A stretch of DNA of 64,000 bases from Actinacidiphila bryophytorum (GTDB taxonomy: Bacteria > Actinomycetota > Actinomycetes > Streptomycetales > Streptomycetaceae): assembly GCF_016916835.1 (NCBI RefSeq), contig NZ_JAFFIX010000030.1:1-64000 (forward strand). The letters run 5' to 3'. The translations under genes and the position numbers were made by a program. Below the pieces are notes generated by a model that did no database searches, had not been told where the DNA came from, and saw only the letters and a list, made by a program, of their open reading frames with translations. Each line of letters begins with the position of its first letter. Position 1 is the stretch's first letter. Positions 6,749 through 15,688 of the stretch are shown here, in pieces.

Positions 6749-8462
6749 GCTGACCCGCCCGGTGTACGCCGACCTCTACGGTCCCACCACCGGCGACCGC
6801 ATCCGGCTCGCCGACACCGACCTCGTCGTCGAGGTCGAACGCGACCTCGCCGGCGGCCCGGGAAGCGCCGGGGACGAAGCGGTCTTCGGCGGCGGCAAGG
6901 TCATCAGGGAGTCCATGGGCCAGGGCCGCGCCACCCGCGCCGAGGGCGCACCCGACACGGTGATCACCGGCGCGGTCGTGCTGGACCACTGGGGTGTGGT
7001 CAAGGCCGACGTCGGCCTGCGCGACGGCCGTATCACCGCCCTCGGCAAGGCCGGCAACCCCGAGACCATGGACGGCGTCCACCCCGACCTGGTCATCGGT
7101 CCGGAGACCGAGGTCATCGCGGGCAACGGCCGGATCCTCACCGCAGGCACCATCGACGCCCATGTGCACTTCATCTCGCCGACCCTGATGGACGAGGCCC
7201 TCGCCTCCGGTGTCACCACGGTGCTCGGCGGCGGCACGGGACCCGCGGAGGGCACCAAGGCCACCACCATCACACCGGGCGGCTGGCACCTGGCGCGGAT
7301 GTTCGCCGCCCTGGAGGCCTACCCGGTCAACGTCGGCCTGCTCGGCAAGGGCAACACGGTCAACCCGGCAGCGCTGCACGCCCAGTTGCGGGCCGGTGCG
7401 GTCGGCTTCAAGATCCACGAGGACTGGGGCGCCACACCCGCGGCGATCGACGCGTGCCTGACGGTGTGCGAGCAGACCGGGGCGCAACTGGCCCTGCACA
7501 CCGACACGCTGAACGAGGCCGGGTTCGTCGAGGACACCCTTGCCGCGATCGCGGGACGCGGCATCCACGCCTACCACGCGGAGGGCGCGGGCGGCGGGCA
7601 CGCACCCGACATCATCAGCGTCGTCTCGCACCCCAACGTGCTGCCGTCGTCCACCAACCCGACCCGGCCGCACACCGTCAACACCGTCGAGGAGCACCTC
7701 GACATGCTGATGGTCTGCCACCACCTCAACCCCGCGGTACCGGAGGACCTGGCCTTCGCCGAGTCCCGGATCCGCCCGTCCACCATCGCCGCGGAGGACG
7801 TGCTGCACGACCTCGGCGCGATCAGCATCATCAGCTCCGACTCGCAGGCCATGGGCCGCATCGGCGAGATCGCGCTGCGCACCTGGCAGACCGCCCACGT
7901 CATGAAGCGCCGCCGCGGCTCGCTGCCCGGGGACGGTCCGGCAGACAACCACCGGGCACGGCGCTACGTCGCCAAATACACCATCAACCCCGCCGTCGCG
8001 CAGGGCCTCGACCACGAGATCGGCTCGGTCGAGCCGGGCAAGCTCGCCGACCTCGTGCTGTGGGACCCGGCCTTCTTCGGCGTCAAGCCGCACCTGGTGA
8101 TCAAGGGCGGCCAGATCGCCTACGCGCAGATGGGCGACGCGAACGCCTCGATCCCGACCCCGCAGCCCGTCCTGCCCCGGCCGATGTTCGGCGGCGTCGG
8201 CGCCGCCCCCGCCGCGAACTCGGTCAACTTCGTCAACCAGGCGGCACTTGACGACGGGCTGCCGGAACGCCTGGGCCTGGCCAAGCACTTCACCGCGGCC
8301 CGCGGCACCCGCGCGGTCACCAAGGCCGACATGCGGGAGAACGCGGCGCTGCCGGACGTCCACGTCGACCCCGACACCTTCACCGTGACGATCGACGGCG
8401 AAGTCGTGGAACCTGCACCGGCCGCTGAACTGCCCATGGCCCAGCGCTACTTCCTCTTCTGA
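6741..8462 (+). CDS. ureC: Urease subunit alpha (catalytic)
   Basis: The 573-residue catalytic subunit. It has the amidohydrolase metal ligands HVH (His141, His143), the carbamylated lysine in GFKIHEDWG (Lys224), the AYHAEGAGGGHAPD histidines, the mobile-flap pair MVCHH (Cys326, His327) and the catalytic Asp in SSDSQAMGR (Asp367). The N-terminal YADLYGPTTGDRIRL and the C-terminal AQRYFLF end are intact. It binds two nickel ions once UreDFG have delivered them. All catalytic residues are present, so the enzyme should be active. A Ni/Co permease with a Nur-like box lies about 37 kb away in the window. Confidence 0.98.
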   Translation: MAELTRPVYADLYGPTTGDRIRLADTDLVVEVERDLAGGPGSAGDEAVFGGGKVIRESMGQGRATRAEGAPDTVITGAVVLDHWGVVKADVGLRDGRITALGKAGNPETMDGVHPDLVIGPETEVIAGNGRILTAGTIDAHVHFISPTLMDEALASGVTTVLGGGTGPAEGTKATTITPGGWHLARMFAALEAYPVNVGLLGKGNTVNPAALHAQLRAGAVGFKIHEDWGATPAAIDACLTVCEQTGAQLALHTDTLNEAGFVEDTLAAIAGRGIHAYHAEGAGGGHAPDIISVVSHPNVLPSSTNPTRPHTVNTVEEHLDMLMVCHHLNPAVPEDLAFAESRIRPSTIAAEDVLHDLGAISIISSDSQAMGRIGEIALRTWQTAHVMKRRRGSLPGDGPADNHRARRYVAKYTINPAVAQGLDHEIGSVEPGKLADLVLWDPAFFGVKPHLVIKGGQIAYAQMGDANASIPTPQPVLPRPMFGGVGAAPAANSVNFVNQAALDDGLPERLGLAKHFTAARGTRAVTKADMRENAALPDVHVDPDTFTVTIDGEVVEPAPAAELPMAQRYFLF

Positions 8463-8475
8463 GGCCGGGGACCCG

Positions 8476-9210
8476 ATGACCGAAACGGACACCGAGACCG
8501 GCACGGACGCCGACACCGCCGGCACCTCGATCCCCGGGGCGCTCACCGCGCTGCTGCTGCTCAGCGACGGGCGCTTCCCGGCCGGCGGCCACGCCCACTC
8601 CGGCGGCGCGGAGGCGGCGGTCGCCGACGGGCGGATCAGGGACGCGGCAGGCCTCGCGGACTTCTGCCGCGGCCGGCTGCACACCGCAGGACTGGTCGCC
8701 GCCGCACTGGCCGCGGCGGCGACCGCAGGACTCGACCCGCTCGCACTCGACGCGGCGGCCGACGCCCGTACGCCCTCTGCCGCGCTGCGCTCGGTCTCCC
8801 GGCGGCTCGGCCGCCAGCTGATGCGGGCCGCCCGCGCCACCTGGCCCTCCGCCGGCCTCGACGCGCTCGCCGCGGCCCGCCCGCGCGGCGCCCACCAGCC
8901 GGTCGTCCTCGGCCTGACCGCGCAGGCCGCGGGCCTGCCCCCCTCGGCCGCGGCCCACGCGGCGGCGTACGAGTCGGTGTCAGGCCCCGCGACCGCCGCC
9001 GTACGGCTGCTCAGTCTCGACCCCTTCCACGCAGCCGCCGTCCTGGCCAGGCTCGCGCCGCAGATCGATGCCACCGCCCGCACCGCCGCGAGCGCGGCCC
9101 ACCGCGCCCGCACCCACGGCGTCAGCGCCCTGCCCGCGGCCTCCGCACCGCTGCTGGAGATCAGCGCGGAGGACCACGCGGCCTGGCCGGTGCGGCTGTT
9201 CGCCTCATGA
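8476..9210 (+). CDS. ureF: Urease accessory protein UreF
   Basis: A 244-residue all-helical accessory protein. The conserved LLLLSDGRFPAGGHAHSGG stretch is at residues 30-50, and the C-terminal APLLEISAEDHAAWPVRLFAS end is typical. UreF bridges UreD and UreG in the nickel-loading complex and gates UreG GTP hydrolysis. The N-terminal 20 residues are Thr/Asp-rich and probably disordered. It begins 13 bp after ureC. A 218-bp gap separates it from ureG, unusual in an otherwise tightly packed operon. Confidence 0.95.
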   Translation: MTETDTETGTDADTAGTSIPGALTALLLLSDGRFPAGGHAHSGGAEAAVADGRIRDAAGLADFCRGRLHTAGLVAAALAAAATAGLDPLALDAAADARTPSAALRSVSRRLGRQLMRAARATWPSAGLDALAAARPRGAHQPVVLGLTAQAAGLPPSAAAHAAAYESVSGPATAAVRLLSLDPFHAAAVLARLAPQIDATARTAASAAHRARTHGVSALPAASAPLLEISAEDHAAWPVRLFAS

Positions 9211-9428
9211 CGGCGCCGGCCGCCGCCGTACGCCACCCCGCCGCGGGCGGGCACCTTGCCGTGGGCGGCCGTCCTGCCCCGGGCCGGGTCCCGTCGCCGT
9301 CGGCACCCTGCCCCCAGAGGCCCGCGCGCCGTGGGCGGCACCCGGCCACCCGGGGTACGCCCTGGCCCGGCAGCCACTCCCGCCGCCCGACCCGCCACCC
9401 ATCCGCCCCTCGACCGACGGAGACCGAC

Positions 9429-10108
<680 letters not shown>

Positions 10109-10112
<4 letters not shown>

Positions 10113-10882
10113 GCGTCACCGCGGCCGCCCGCATCGGGGCGGCCCGCGACCGGTACGGCGGCACCGCGCTGCCCGTGCTCGCGGGCGCCGGCCCGCTCGC
10201 CCTGCGCAGGACCCGCGCGGCCCGCCGCGGCGAGGCCCGCGTGACCGTGGTCGGGGCGATGAGCGGACCGCTCGGCGGTGACCGGCTGCGTATCGAGGTG
10301 GACGTCGCCGCAGGGGCGAGGCTGACCGTCGACTCCGCCGCCGCGACCGTCTCGCTGCCCGGGCGCGAGCGGCGGCAGGCCCGCTACGACGTGCGGCTGA
10401 CCGTCGGCGAGGACGCGGAGCTGCGGTGGCTGCCCGAGCCGGTGATCGCCGCCCGCGGCAGCGACCTGCGGATGACCACCCGGGTGCACCTCGCCCCGGG
10501 CGCGCGGCTGGTGCTGCGCGAGGAACTGGTGCTCGGGCGGCACGGCGAGGAAGCGGGGCACCTCACCAGCCGGCTCACCGTCGAGCAGGCCGGTCGGCCG
10601 CTGCTCGACCAGGAGCTGGCCTTCGGCCCCGGGGCGGCGCCCGGCTGGGACGGCCCCGCGGTCCTCGGCCCGTACCGCGGTGTCGGCCAGCTGCTCCTGG
10701 TGCCGGGGCCAACGCCGGGCCCCGCCCTGCCGCTGCCGCCGCTGACCTCGCGTACGGCGCTCGCGGGCGGCGGGGTGCTGCTGATGTCGCTCGCGCCCAG
10801 GACCGCCTTCGCGCAATCCGCGGCAGCAGAGGTCGCGGCAGCGGAGGCCGCCGCGGCAGAGGCCGCCGCCCTGACGGGCTGA
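10109..10882 (+). CDS. ureD: Urease accessory protein UreD
   Basis: A 257-residue UreD/UreH scaffold protein, the last gene of the operon. It keeps the beta-rich UreD core, including GGDRLRIEVDVAAGARLTV, RYDVRLTVGEDAELRWLPEP and the FGPGAAPGWDGPAVLGPYRG region. UreD docks on UreC and channels nickel from UreG. The ATG overlaps the ureG stop (ATGA). The last 30 residues form an unusual Ala/Glu repeat tail (AAAEVAAAEAAAAEAAA) that UreD does not normally need. No hairpin terminator was found; 285 bp follow to the convergent LysR gene, with nothing else recognised. Confidence 0.93.
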
Positions 10883-11167
10883 CAGGGAGCGGCCGGCCGG
10901 TGCCGTCAGCGGGCGGAGACGGGGGCGGCGAGCAGGCAAGTCGCGGATCTCGCCCGCACGCACGGCCGACGTGGACCGCAGGGCCGAGGTCGGCCCGTGG
11001 GTGTGCTCGGTGCGCCCTGGAGGTGGATGCCGGCCCCGGACGTCGGGAGGTGACCGCCGCCCGGTGGTCGCGGCCCCCCCGCAGGGCGCCGCCGCGCGCT
11101 GGTCCCCACCGGTGCCTTCCCCGACCAGCCGCCTGTGGCAGGACCCGTCCGGGTAAGGGACCTGTGG

Positions 11168-12040
11168 TCAACGGGGTGCGGCCAGCTCCGCGGCGAAGGC
11201 CTCGGCGGCAGGACCGGCGGCGGCGCCCCGTACCAGCTCCACCCGGTGCACCAGGTGCGGTGCGCTCAGCGGCACCGCGCGCGGACCCGCCGCCGAGCGC
11301 GGCAGCACCGCCAACCCGTGCCCTGCCGCGACCAGTTCGTGCAGCACCCGCGCGTCACCGCCCGCATAGGGCACCCCCACCGGGTAGGCCGCGGGCAACG
11401 CCGCCCGCAGGTCCGCCAGCGGCACCGCGGCGCCCGGGGCGTCCAGCCACAGCGCGTCGGTGAGGTCGGCGAGGCGCAAGGCGTCGCGCCCGGCGAGCGG
11501 ATGTCCCGGCGGCAGCATTACCGCAAGGGGTTCCTCGCCGACCAGCTCCACCGCAAGGCCCTCGGCCTGCGCCAGCCGCAGCGGGTCGGTCGGTGCCACC
11601 GCCCCGTCCACCAGGGCCGCGTCGACGTCGCCCGCGACCACCGCGGGGACCGCCGCCGCCCGTTCGATGCCGCGCACCGCCACCTCGACCCGCGGCATCG
11701 CACCCCGCACCTGTGCGAGCGCCCGCGCCGCCCGCGGCCCGAAGGCGCAGCCGCCCGCGCCGACCACCAGCCGCACCACCGGCGTACGGGCCACGCGTAC
11801 GACGTCGGCGCGGGCCGCCGCGAGCCGGGTGAGCAGCACACCCGCGTGGTCCAGCAGCCGGGCGCCCGCCTCGGTGGGGGCGACCGGGCGGCGGCCGAGC
11901 AGCGGCACACCGAGATCCGCCTCCAGCGCGGCGACCTGCTGGGAGACGGCCGACTGGGTGTAGCCCAACTCCTGGGCCGCGGCCGAGAAGGACCCCAGCC
12001 GGGCGACCACCGTGAACGTACGCAGCAGATGCGGATCCAT
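11168..12040 (-). CDS. LysR-family transcriptional regulator
   Basis: A regulator of 290 residues. The winged helix-turn-helix at residues 1-60 begins MDPHLLRTFTVVARLGSFS and contains QELGYTQSAVSQQVAALE. The C-terminal substrate-binding fold follows from about residue 88, ending in a GHGLAVLPRSAAG segment. Alternative in-frame ATGs at 12046 and 12055 exist; 12040 gives the usual LysR N-terminus. It is divergent from the amidotransferase-like gene, 68 bp apart, with a T-N11-A palindrome at 12045-12059. By the usual LysR logic it regulates itself and the divergent gene. The co-inducer cannot be inferred. Confidence 0.92.
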   Translation of the reverse strand: MDPHLLRTFTVVARLGSFSAAAQELGYTQSAVSQQVAALEADLGVPLLGRRPVAPTEAGARLLDHAGVLLTRLAAARADVVRVARTPVVRLVVGAGGCAFGPRAARALAQVRGAMPRVEVAVRGIERAAAVPAVVAGDVDAALVDGAVAPTDPLRLAQAEGLAVELVGEEPLAVMLPPGHPLAGRDALRLADLTDALWLDAPGAAVPLADLRAALPAAYPVGVPYAGGDARVLHELVAAGHGLAVLPRSAAGPRAVPLSAPHLVHRVELVRGAAAGPAAEAFAAELAAPR

Positions 12041-12044
12041 GGCC

Positions 12045-12059
12045 ATCAGTATCACTGAT
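12045..12059. promoter_or_regulatory. Putative LysR box
   Basis: ATCAGTATCACTGAT is a perfect 6-3-6 inverted repeat containing T-N11-A, the LysR-type core. It sits directly upstream of the LysR start and 50 bp before the divergent amidotransferase gene. Confidence 0.6.
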
Positions 12060-12108
12060 GCACCGAGCAGAATGAATCGTTGGACGCGATAGTGCCGCCA
12101 GGCCCACG

Positions 12109-13089
12109 ATGAGCGTCATGACAACGGACTCCCGCACAACGGACTCCCGCACAACGGACTCCCGCACAACGGACTCCCGCACAACGGACTCCCGCACAAC
12201 GGACTCCCGCACAACCGACTCCCGCCCCGAAACCGCGACCGCCGCCTCCAGGGCCACCTCCCGGAAAGCGCCCCGCCGGGCCACCGCCCGTATCGCCCTG
12301 GTCGGCGACCGCAGCCCCGCCGTCCGCTCCCACCAGCGCGTGCCCGGCCTGCTCGACGCACTGCGGCGCCGACACGCCCTGCCCGTCGAGGGCTACTGGA
12401 TCCCCACCCAGGACGCCCGCTCGCCCGGCGCCGTCCGCGGCTTCGACGCCGTATGGCTGCTGCCGGGCAGCCCCTACCGCAGCGAGGCCGGCGCACTGAC
12501 CGCGGTGCGCACCGCCCGCGAGAGCGGCATCCCCTTCCTCGGCACCTGCGGCGGCTTCCAGCACGCGCTGCTCGAATTCGCCCGCACGGTCTGCGGCCTG
12601 GCCACCGCCCGGCACGCCGAGAACGACCCGCGCCCGCCGGAGGAGGCAGATGACCTGCTGATCGGCCCGCTCGCCTGCTCCCTGGTCGGCCACGAGGGCC
12701 GGCTGACCACCGTCCCGGGCAGCCGCGCCGAGCAGCTGCTCGGCAGCCGGGAGAGCGTCGAGCGCTTCCACTGCGCCTACGGGCCCGTGCCCGCGCTGCT
12801 GCCGCTGCTGGCCGAGTCGGGGCTGCGCTTCACGGGACACGACAGCGAGGGGGAGCCCAGGATCGCCGAGTTGCCCGGCCACCCCTTCTACCTCGCCACG
12901 CTCTTCCAGCCCGAGCTGGCCGGCGACGGCACCGAGCCGCACCCCTTCGTCTCCGCCCTCGCCGAGGCGGCCGTCACCCATGCGGCTCAGGCCAACTCAC
13001 CAGCGAAATCACGCTTTGATGAAGAATCACCCGGCTGGCCTGTTCACAGTGACTCCACAGCGGAAAGGATTCGCACTCAATCACTGTGA
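12109..13089 (+). CDS. CTP-synthase C-terminal-like glutamine amidotransferase
   Basis: A 326-residue class I glutamine amidotransferase-like protein. After a repeat-rich N-terminus (residues 5-39) and a basic linker, the domain runs from about residue 60: ARIALVGDRSPAVRSHQRV, DAVWLLPGSPYRSE, and the nucleophile elbow GTCGGFQHALLEF. The Cys is in the catalytic position. Similarity to the amidotransferase half of CTP synthase, without the synthetase half, fits the group annotated as CTP synthase C-terminal region-related proteins; some members of that group carry selenocysteine at this Cys. No synthase partner is encoded nearby. The N-terminus is seven copies of TTDSR, a VNTR-like element. The physiological reaction is unknown. 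Confidence 0.85.
   Translation: MSVMTTDSRTTDSRTTDSRTTDSRTTDSRTTDSRTTDSRPETATAASRATSRKAPRRATARIALVGDRSPAVRSHQRVPGLLDALRRRHALPVEGYWIPTQDARSPGAVRGFDAVWLLPGSPYRSEAGALTAVRTARESGIPFLGTCGGFQHALLEFARTVCGLATARHAENDPRPPEEADDLLIGPLACSLVGHEGRLTTVPGSRAEQLLGSRESVERFHCAYGPVPALLPLLAESGLRFTGHDSEGEPRIAELPGHPFYLATLFQPELAGDGTEPHPFVSALAEAAVTHAAQANSPAKSRFDEESPGWPVHSDSTAERIRTQSL
12121..12225 (+). repeat. In-frame tandem repeat, 7 x 15 bp
   Basis: Seven head-to-tail copies of ACAACGGACTCCCGC. The first six are identical and the seventh has one G-to-C change. Each encodes TTDSR, so loss or gain of units keeps the reading frame. The near identity argues for recent expansion by slippage or unequal crossing-over. Confidence 0.97.
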
Positions 13090-13112
13090 CAACCGTGGTC
13101 ACAAGCCACGGT
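13085..13112 (+). promoter_or_regulatory. Overlapping inverted repeats before the aminopeptidase gene
   Basis: TGTGAC (13085-13090) and GTCACA (13098-13103) form a perfect inverted repeat with a 7-bp spacer. Overlapping it, ACCGTGG (13092-13098) and CCACGGT (13106-13112) form a 7-bp stem with a 7-nt loop. The TGTGA spacing is not that of Crp. The element begins at the end of the preceding gene and stops before the GGGGGAGG ribosome site of the aminopeptidase gene. Confidence 0.45.
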
Positions 13113-13131
13113 CCAGAGGGGGAGGTTCGAC

Positions 13132-14718
13132 GTGAGACGCACGATCGTGCTCGTCTCCACCGGCGCCCTGATCGCGGGCGCCGTCGCCGCGGCGCCTGCC
13201 GCCACCGCGGGAGCCGCACCGGCGTACCGCCCGCCGGCGGTGACCGTACCGGAGTCCGTAGGCGTCACCATCGCCGCGCTCAACGCCCGCCGCACCGGCA
13301 TCCAGTGGGCCGACTGCCCCGCCGACTGGGGCCTGGCCGCCCCGGTCCAGTGCGGCTGGGTGACCGTGCCGGTCGACTACCGCAAGCCGTACGGCGCCAC
13401 CATCAAGCTCGCCGTGGACCGCGCGGCCAGCACCGGCACCGCCGAGGAGCGGCAGGGCGCCCTGGTCTACAACCCGGGCGGCCCCGGCGGCTCGGGCCTG
13501 CGCTTCCCGGTGCGCAGCGCCACCGCCGCGCCGCTGTGGACCAAGACGGCCAAGGCGTACGACTTCATCGGCTTCGACCCGCGAGGCGTCGGCCACTCGG
13601 CGCCGATCTCCTGCGAGGACCCGCAAGCGTACGTCTCCGCGCCCAAGGCCGACCCGGTGCCCGACAGCGACGCCGACAAGCAGGCGCAGCGCAAGCTGGC
13701 CGCCGAGTACGCGCAGGGCTGCCTGGAGCGCACCGGCGCGGCGATGCTCTCCCAGATGACCACCCCCAACACCGCCCGCGACCTGGACGTGATCAGGGCG
13801 GCGCTGCACGAGGACCGGCTGAACTACCTGGGCGTGTCCTACGGCACCTACCTCGGCTCGGTCTATGCCACGCTCTTCCCGACCCACGTCCGGAGGATGA
13901 TCATCGACAGCGTGGTCGACCCGTCACGCGACCAGGTCTGGTACCAGAACAACCTGGACCAGGACGTCGCCTTCCAGGGCCGCTGGGCCGACTGGGAGGC
14001 CTGGGTCGCGAAATACGACTCCGTCTACCACCTGGGCAGCACGGTCGCCCAGGTCCAGGCGAAGTGGGAGGCGCTGCGGGCGGCGACCAAGGCGCACCCC
14101 ATCGGCGGTGTCGTCGGCCCGAACGAGCTGCTCAACTTCTTCACCAACGCCCCCTACTACGACTCCACCTGGGCCACCGTCGCCAGCGTGTGGAGCCAGT
14201 ACGCGGCGGGTGACACGCAGGCGATGGTGGACGCGGCAGGCCCCGACATGTCGGACACCGCGGGCAACATCACCGCGGAGAACGGCACCGCCGTCTACAC
14301 CGCGGTCGAGTGCACCGACGCCAAGTGGCCCACCAGCTGGCACAGGTGGGACCGCGACAACACCGCGCTCAACGCCACCTACCCGCTGCTGACCTGGTCC
14401 AACGCCTGGATGAACCTGCCCTGCGCCACCTGGCCCGTGCACCAGCAGACGCCGGTCGACGTGCGCTCCCACCACGGGCTGCCCGGGGTGCTGATCGTGC
14501 AGAGCACCAACGACGCGGCGACCCCGTACCCAGGCGCGCTGGAGGCCCACCGCAGGCTCGCGGGATCCCGGCTGATCACCGAGCAGGGCGCGGGCTCGCA
14601 CGGCGTCACCAACCTGGTGAACCCGTGCATCAACTCGCGCGTCGACGACTACCTGCTGCACGGCACGCTCGACCGGCACGACGTGGTGTGCACCCCGCAC
14701 GCCACCCCCGTGCCGTAG
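13132..14718 (+). CDS. Secreted tripeptidyl aminopeptidase-like alpha/beta hydrolase (S33)
   Basis: A 528-residue secreted serine peptidase. A signal sequence (residues 1-29, hydrophobic TIVLVSTGALIAGAVAAA, cleavage near AGAAPA) is followed by the alpha/beta hydrolase core. The oxyanion motif NPGGPGGSG is at residues 114-122, the nucleophile Ser236 is in GVSYGTYLGS, and the acid and histidine regions NDAATPYP and GAGSHGV lie near the C-terminus, where a TAP-like C-terminal domain is recognisable. Related Streptomyces enzymes remove tripeptides from the N-terminus of secreted substrates. GTG start behind GAGGGGGAGG. It is followed by a strong terminator. Confidence 0.93.
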   Translation: MRRTIVLVSTGALIAGAVAAAPAATAGAAPAYRPPAVTVPESVGVTIAALNARRTGIQWADCPADWGLAAPVQCGWVTVPVDYRKPYGATIKLAVDRAASTGTAEERQGALVYNPGGPGGSGLRFPVRSATAAPLWTKTAKAYDFIGFDPRGVGHSAPISCEDPQAYVSAPKADPVPDSDADKQAQRKLAAEYAQGCLERTGAAMLSQMTTPNTARDLDVIRAALHEDRLNYLGVSYGTYLGSVYATLFPTHVRRMIIDSVVDPSRDQVWYQNNLDQDVAFQGRWADWEAWVAKYDSVYHLGSTVAQVQAKWEALRAATKAHPIGGVVGPNELLNFFTNAPYYDSTWATVASVWSQYAAGDTQAMVDAAGPDMSDTAGNITAENGTAVYTAVECTDAKWPTSWHRWDRDNTALNATYPLLTWSNAWMNLPCATWPVHQQTPVDVRSHHGLPGVLIVQSTNDAATPYPGALEAHRRLAGSRLITEQGAGSHGVTNLVNPCINSRVDDYLLHGTLDRHDVVCTPHATPVP

Positions 14719-14735
14719 CCGGCCGCGTACGCAAA

Positions 14736-14778
14736 GGGCCGCCGTCCGCACCCTGCTGACAGGTGCGGGCGGCGGCCC
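14736..14778. terminator. Bidirectional hairpin terminator
   Basis: GGGCCGCCGTCCGCACC (14736-14752) pairs with GGTGCGGGCGGCGGCCC (14762-14778): a 17-bp stem with a single T-G wobble and a 9-nt loop, between the convergent aminopeptidase and PARG-like genes. Confidence 0.9.
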
Positions 14779-14786
14779 GCGGCATC

Positions 14787-15619
14787 TCAGGCGGGCACCC
14801 CGGGGAAGGCCGCGGCGAAGGCGGCACGCACGGGGGAGTCGGGCCGGCGGTCGAGCACCGCGAAGACCACCTCGTCCACGGCCGCCGCGAACCGGCCGCC
14901 CGGCCGCAGCAGCACGGCGAAGGCGGCGGCCACCCTGGCCGGGTCGTTCTGGAAGACGCCGCAGCCCCAGGCACCCAGCACCAGCCGCCGGTACCCTTGC
15001 GCCACCGCCACCTCGAGCACCCGCTCGGCCCGCGCGTCCAGCGCAGGCCCGACCTCCGCGCTACGTTCCGGGGCCGTCCGCGCGATCACCCCGGCGTTGG
15101 GCGCGGGGGAGGTCAGGAAGCCCGCCGTCCACGGCACGTCCAGCAGCCCGCCGCGCCCGTCCCGGAAGACCGGCACCGCGGGGGAGTGGATGACCCGGTC
15201 GGAGTAAAAGGGGTCGCGGTGCGTGCGGTGGTGCTCGTAGTAGTCCGGGGCGCGCAGCAGGCAGCTGTAGAGCGCCGCCGCCCGGCACAGCGCCTCCTCC
15301 TGCGCCTGCGCCCCGTTGAGGTAGCCGCCGCCGGGATTGCGCGCGGAGGCGAAGTTCAGCACCGCGACCGCCGCACCGTCCGCCGCGGTCAGCCGCCGCG
15401 CGGCGGCGACGCTGTCCTCAGGGGTGACCGTGCAGCGCGCGCCCGGCCCCGCCTCGACCGCCGGCACCGGCACGGGGTCCGGGCCGAAAAGCCGGGTGCC
15501 CCCCGCCGCCGCGGCCACCGCGGGCGCGGGTCGACCCACTGCCCGGCGGGGCCGCGGTAGCCGCCCTCCGCGACGATCTGCTCGTTCTCCCTGGCGATGT
15601 TCCGCAGCCGCGCACTCAT
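14787..15619 (-). pseudogene. Microbial-type PARG (TIGR02452), frameshifted near 15530
   Basis: The coding sequence is split over two frames. From the ATG at 15619 one frame gives a good family N-terminus (MSARLRNIARENEQIV, then GGYRGPAGQWVDP). From about 15530 the match continues in another frame with AVAAAAGGTRLF and runs to 14787, including the ADP-ribose loop FASARNPGGGYLNGAQAQEE and LGAWGCGVFQNDP. A one-base loss in a GC-rich run next to GTCGAC (15530-15535) would explain it. The family hydrolyses poly- or mono-ADP-ribose linkages. Either the gene is damaged or the base call is wrong. A GTG at 15539 could start a 250-residue product lacking about 30 residues. Confidence 0.8.
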
Positions 15620-15688
15620 GGGTGCGAGGCTAGGCGGCCACCTGCCCCCGGTGCGAGGCGATTTCCCGCACCGGCCGCCCTGCCCCTG

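Noticed and set aside
12121..12225. CRISPR-like array
   Set aside because: Units are contiguous 15-mers without spacers and lie inside a reading frame.
13085..13103. Crp box before the aminopeptidase gene
   Set aside because: TGTGA and TCACA are separated by 9 bp, not 6; listed only as an inverted repeat.
15389..15619. Separate 76-residue gene starting MSARLRNIARENEQ
   Set aside because: Its first 31 residues are the missing N-terminus of the PARG-like gene; the rest is out-of-frame noise.
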